Shown: piece by piece, positions 60,101-64,000 of the stretch
Layout: each line of letters opens with the position of its first letter
Numbering within the stretch: the stretch's first letter is position 1
Assembly: GCA_914767715.1 (NCBI GenBank)
Contig: OU612073.1
Span: forward strand, 13,826,001-13,890,000
DNA: 64,000 nucleotides
Source: Membranipora membranacea
Lineage: Eukaryota; Bryozoa; Gymnolaemata; Cheilostomatida; Membraniporidae
Reading direction: 5' to 3'
The notes under the pieces: model-generated
Seen by the model: only the letters and a program-made list of their open reading frames with translations
Databases searched by the model: none
Told to the model about the DNA's origin: nothing
Program-made: the position numbers and the translations under genes

Positions 60101-62490
60101 GACCAAAATTGAGATATCTTTTAATTGGTTATGTGAGTGGTGGTTTTAGGATGTCTTCAATCTAGAGGTGCCTACATGTATGTGTGCATGTTATTCACTA
60201 TTTTGTAAGCTGAAAACTAGTATGCGTCACCTAGCCAGAATTTCACCTAGTCAGAATTTAACCAAGTCAGAATAAGGTGCTGACCACTCATATGTCAAAC
60301 CAAAGTTTATTTATAGCTCATCACTGTAGTTCTGTACTTTACTTACCATGAGGGGAACGGGTAGATCAGGATCGCAGATCTCACTCATCGGATGTCCGAA
60401 TATTTTTCCCTCCGACAGTGAGTTGGATCTCGGTGAGGAGTTGAGCTTACCGGAAGCCTTTCTGAATATTCCAGATAAGACCATCTTTTTCTTAGATTTG
60501 GATTTTTGTGATTTGCGGTCTGCTAAAACAAATTAAAAGTAAAAAACTAATTAATATCCATGTTTAAGAAGGGCGTTGAGTTCCTCCAATACCAAGGGAT
60601 AAGCCATGGGGCAGTCGAGAGGGGGTATATTATTTTGAATTTAGTAAATCCTTACATGTTCAATTATGAGAAGGCAAGAGCGTTCATTCAAACCCCACAA
60701 GGTAAAAACCACCGATAAGATATTAATTCTGCATCCTTGCGTCACATTTTGTTTTGATACAGGTGTTTAAGATGATGGATTCGCATTATTTCAAACTTTC
60801 CTCGGATTATAACCGATCAATTTTGCAATGTAAGATAAAAATGAAGGGGGCTACATTTGGTTGTCGATAACTTTGAACCCATCAAGTCGTGGATAGAGGA
60901 GCTCAGACAATGCACCAGGAATTAAACATTAGGGGATCAACGCCACTTCACTCCGAGCTGACAGGGTAATTGGGTCAGATTTACTTATCGTTTACCCTAC
61001 TCAACCGGTCCACAAGTATGGTAATACATTTTGCTCAAGAGTATATCTAACGACACAGGGTACAAAAACAGAACAATGAGTCCCAAATTTATATGAATTA
61101 TGAAGTAGGCTGTCAGGCTTTGTTATGATTTGGGAATTTTTCCCTTGTACAAGTCATATGCCCTCCAGTTAAATTCTCTCATGTAAAGCGATTGTAATTT
61201 GACCCCTGGCTTTACACAATGTTCGAGGGTTGTTTATGGAATTGGCGACATTCTAACTTCATTATACTATCAGAGCCCCATTGAAGTAGCGGTTCTCACA
61301 TGTAACAATACTGTATAAATGATCTCGGCTGAAAGTCCAGACTCATTATAATGTATACAGCAGCCCTTACTGCGATGTGAAACTTCCATCCCTTTTCCAG
61401 GCGGATAAAAATGAAGATGGTCACTTCATCTATTTCTTTTGTAATTTGAATATGACTGGTGTAATTAGTGAGATCAGAGACCATCATAATCTTATGTGAT
61501 TTAAGACTATAATTACTTATAATTAACAGCTGAGCAGGGAAATTAGATTGTATCATCAATGGTCTTAGAGCAGCGTAGCCTTCAAATTTGACAGAAATTA
61601 TGTGGGATTAAGACGGAACTGTAAACAAGTAAACAAGTCGAGATGAGCCAAAGTCTTAGCAGCAGCTGCAGGTGCTTGCCCAGGAGTATGAATTTTAACC
61701 CCTTTGTTTTATCGACCCCAAAGCAAACCTTGTTGCAAGGTTTGTTTACAGCAGGCTCCTGGTGATCGTTGCAAGGAAAGCAGAGCCCATCATCCAAGGT
61801 GATTCACATTTCAATGGGGGTATAATCTCGGGGTCATTATTACTACCAATGGGGGCAGCGAGCTGATTATTCTGTCATAAATGTCAGCATTGTTTTTTAT
61901 GATGGTGTTTGATTTCCAGGATTGATACATTGTCTTCTTCTACATGAGTTAATGATGATGAGTTTCAGGCACTAATTATCCATTACATATCAATCAGAGA
62001 GAAATGAGAAGCCCTGACTCATGTCACGCAGACTGACAGACAGTTCTTGAGCTCAGACCAAACCCTAGATTAAAACTGACAGGTCAGCCCCAGTTTTATG
62101 TGCTGTCGGCCCGCTTATGGAGTCACCTTCAGACTGGGGCTAATTGCCTTGGCCGTCAAGGAGACGACGTGACGTATCCATAACTTGTTTTCAAGGGCGA
62201 CCTACCTCCAAGGCGTTTAGACAGACATGAAACATGACTTGCGGGCCCACCCATCCAAACTCCATGATTGTTTGCAGCATGTACAACATTTCACCCTTTG
62301 GACCGGCACTCGCTAGACTACTTGGTATTTTGAGAGCCCGTAAGTATTATGATGAGGTTGGGTAGGGTTTACTTACCGATTTTCATCTGTTTCTTGTTTT
62401 CCCTCAGGATAAACTGGCACTTGTTAGGGTCAGCAGATTCTTCGTTATCTCTATCATGGCTCAGTTGTATCGAGAACGGCTGCTCATGGC
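54164..62490 (-). CDS. ARHGAP20: ARHGAP20-like Rho GTPase-activating protein, 5' end beyond window
   Basis: Exons in transcript order: 62490-62377, 60522-60347, 58918-58751, 56936-56827, 56459-55644, 55190-54164, giving about 803 residues with matching phases. RhoGAPs speed GTP hydrolysis by Rho-family GTPases. The first exon resembles the end of a Ras-association domain (HEQPFSIQLSH...CQFILRE). After a basic Ser-rich linker comes a full RhoGAP domain: KIFGHPMSEICD, the arginine-finger segment TTEIFRKPSNAKRC, LKTFLRELPGKL and NLAVCLGPSLLW. The 420-residue tail is Ser-rich and disordered, with two copies of a RPPPY motif (RPNRPPPYEKAV, RPTRPPPYKVAV). The domain order and the NLAVCLGPSLLW type fit ARHGAP20/TAGAP. 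The usual Gly before the IFR of the finger is Glu here. The N-terminal PH region and start codon are not in the window. Confidence 0.84.
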
Positions 62491-64000
62491 CTGTAAAGCA
62501 AAACGTTTCATCTCATTAAAATGGCAAAATAGATCTTGTGGTGAGAAGATGAAACTGGGCGTTTTACAGTCTTAGTAAGTTACTCCGTTCATAGCGGAGC
62601 TCGGAACAGCTGAATGTCGATACTCGCCTCAGACTCTATCAGTAGAGGGGAATTACTTGGAATCCAGGAACTTCAAAGAAATAATCACAAACAGTAAAAC
62701 AAAAAATGTAATTTCCATTCCAAAATTTATGGCTACTTGTCCTTTTCAGCTAGATGTGCTAACGAGAAAACCTGGTATGTTTTGAATTCATCTCAAGAGT
62801 GTGAACTAATGAGAAATACAGAAACACAGGAACCACAATACAAAGTCAGCAACTTCTAGGACGTGATGGAAGTCAGCGTAAAAAGTCAAGCAACCAATCG
62901 ACCTTTGATACTGCAACAGTAATTAGTTACCAACCCTCTCGACATATCATCTCTATTTCTGTGATAATTGCTCAATAAGTGAATTGCGCTATAAACTGCT
63001 TTGTTTCAACTGGTCATAGTTGGCGATTGTAGCCAAAGAATCTGTTTTTCATACGAGGCATTGTTTATATTGAGGGATTCAGGTGATTATACTTCGCTTA
63101 TCTCAGCTTTCCTGATCTTTTATCTTTCACAAAGTCTTACTGTGAAACAACAGCACCTAGCAGGATGACAATTCGTCAGCATAACAAAAACAAGTTGTCA
63201 GAAAGTCCCTTTGAAGCTTCAAGCTCGAACATTGTTTTTAACAACCACCCCTGCTGTCCGGAAAGACCATCAAGCCAATGGTGAATGAATCGAAGAGCTG
63301 AACAGCAGCAATGAAGATCAAAGAGAAGAACACCAGCAATGGTAGAAGGACGTATGTATCTGTGATGATACCCATATCGTTGACACTAAGTTTTGATAGA
63401 AATAACATTTTGACACTGACGCTTAGAATGCTGGCAAGGCCAACGGTCTATTAAAAGATCATCAAAACATTAACTTTCCCATTTTGTGAGACAGCAAATT
63501 GCCGAAAATCAGGCAAACAGCTTTTGCAAATGCTCGTACATGTATCATCATGAAGCAATATAAAACCGATGAACAAAAATGATGGACACATGACACTAGA
63601 ATTCAGATAACCTTTGTAGCAAACTCTCATTCAGCAATTTTCTTTTCAATCTGTTATTATGCCATGACTAATATAAAATGTAGAATGCTAGCCAAAAAGA
63701 TCATGAACTTGTGTGTGTGTCAGTTGTCAATTTAAGGCGCACAAAGGGAGAAGAAAAGTGAAAACTGGAAATTAATGCGAGATGAATCGGCCTAAAAAAC
63801 TTCAGAGTAAATTTCTTTTGAGAACTATCGAGCGAACTGAATGCAACAAATTTTTTTGGAATGTTATTCGAGACGAATTCCCACCTTTCAACAATATGTC
63901 TTTGGTTACGGTTTAATGAAGTTATTCAATCAGCTAACATTCCACCTATATATAAGTCAGGGTCCGTTTCGTAGACTCAACACATTCCGGGCGCTGCTGA
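62491..64000. other. Intron of the ARHGAP20-like gene to window edge
   Basis: No further upstream exon of the minus-strand gene is recognised in the last 1.5 kb, so at least one long intron lies here. No repeat structure stands out. Confidence 0.45.

Overview
The window is eukaryotic and almost certainly from an invertebrate animal. Genes are split into many short exons (about 40-300 bp) with GT-AG introns. The recognisable proteins (THADA, a NUF2-like kinetochore protein, an ARHGAP20-like RhoGAP) are animal or eukaryotic cell-biology proteins. The DNA is AT-rich and crowded with small foldback elements and retroelements. A sponge or another early-branching animal would fit, but the sequence alone does not settle the phylum.

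Layout. 1-4861 has no host gene I can recognise. It holds foldback elements and a short LTR retrotransposon (2148-4075) with intact LTRs, a 5-bp target duplication and one unrecognised 333-residue ORF. 4862-14449 (+) is a 16-exon gene matching the N-terminal part of THADA, stopping after about 771 residues against about 1950 in human. 17003-25390 (+) and 26687-44647 (+) are two tandem paralogues of an unrecognised family, each predicted at about 1040 residues. Each has a short conserved N-terminal module, a long poorly conserved acidic Ser/Thr-rich linker built from many small exons, and a C-terminal chymotrypsin-fold protease-like domain. 45590-53599 (+) is a 10-exon NUF2-like gene. 54164-62490 (-) is the 3' part of an ARHGAP20-like gene that runs off the right edge of the window. 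It is convergent with the NUF2-like gene.

The most interesting part is the tandem pair (called gene A and gene B here). Their protease-like domains keep recognisable His, Asp and Ser motifs, but gene B has GVSGS where gene A has GDSGS. Gene B starts with a hydrophobic membrane-anchor-like exon, while gene A appears to start inside the conserved module. The linker exons are nearly all phase 2-2, so they could be skipped or included without breaking the frame. One intron of gene B has grown to about 10 kb by nested transposons (a LINE, an internally deleted second LINE, a THAP element with 0.73-kb inverted repeats, and a decayed CXC-type transposon gene). One intron of gene A holds a 0.89-kb array of a 12-bp minisatellite.

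Exon boundaries were worked out by eye from splice sites, reading-frame phase and family similarity. No transcript evidence or database search was available.
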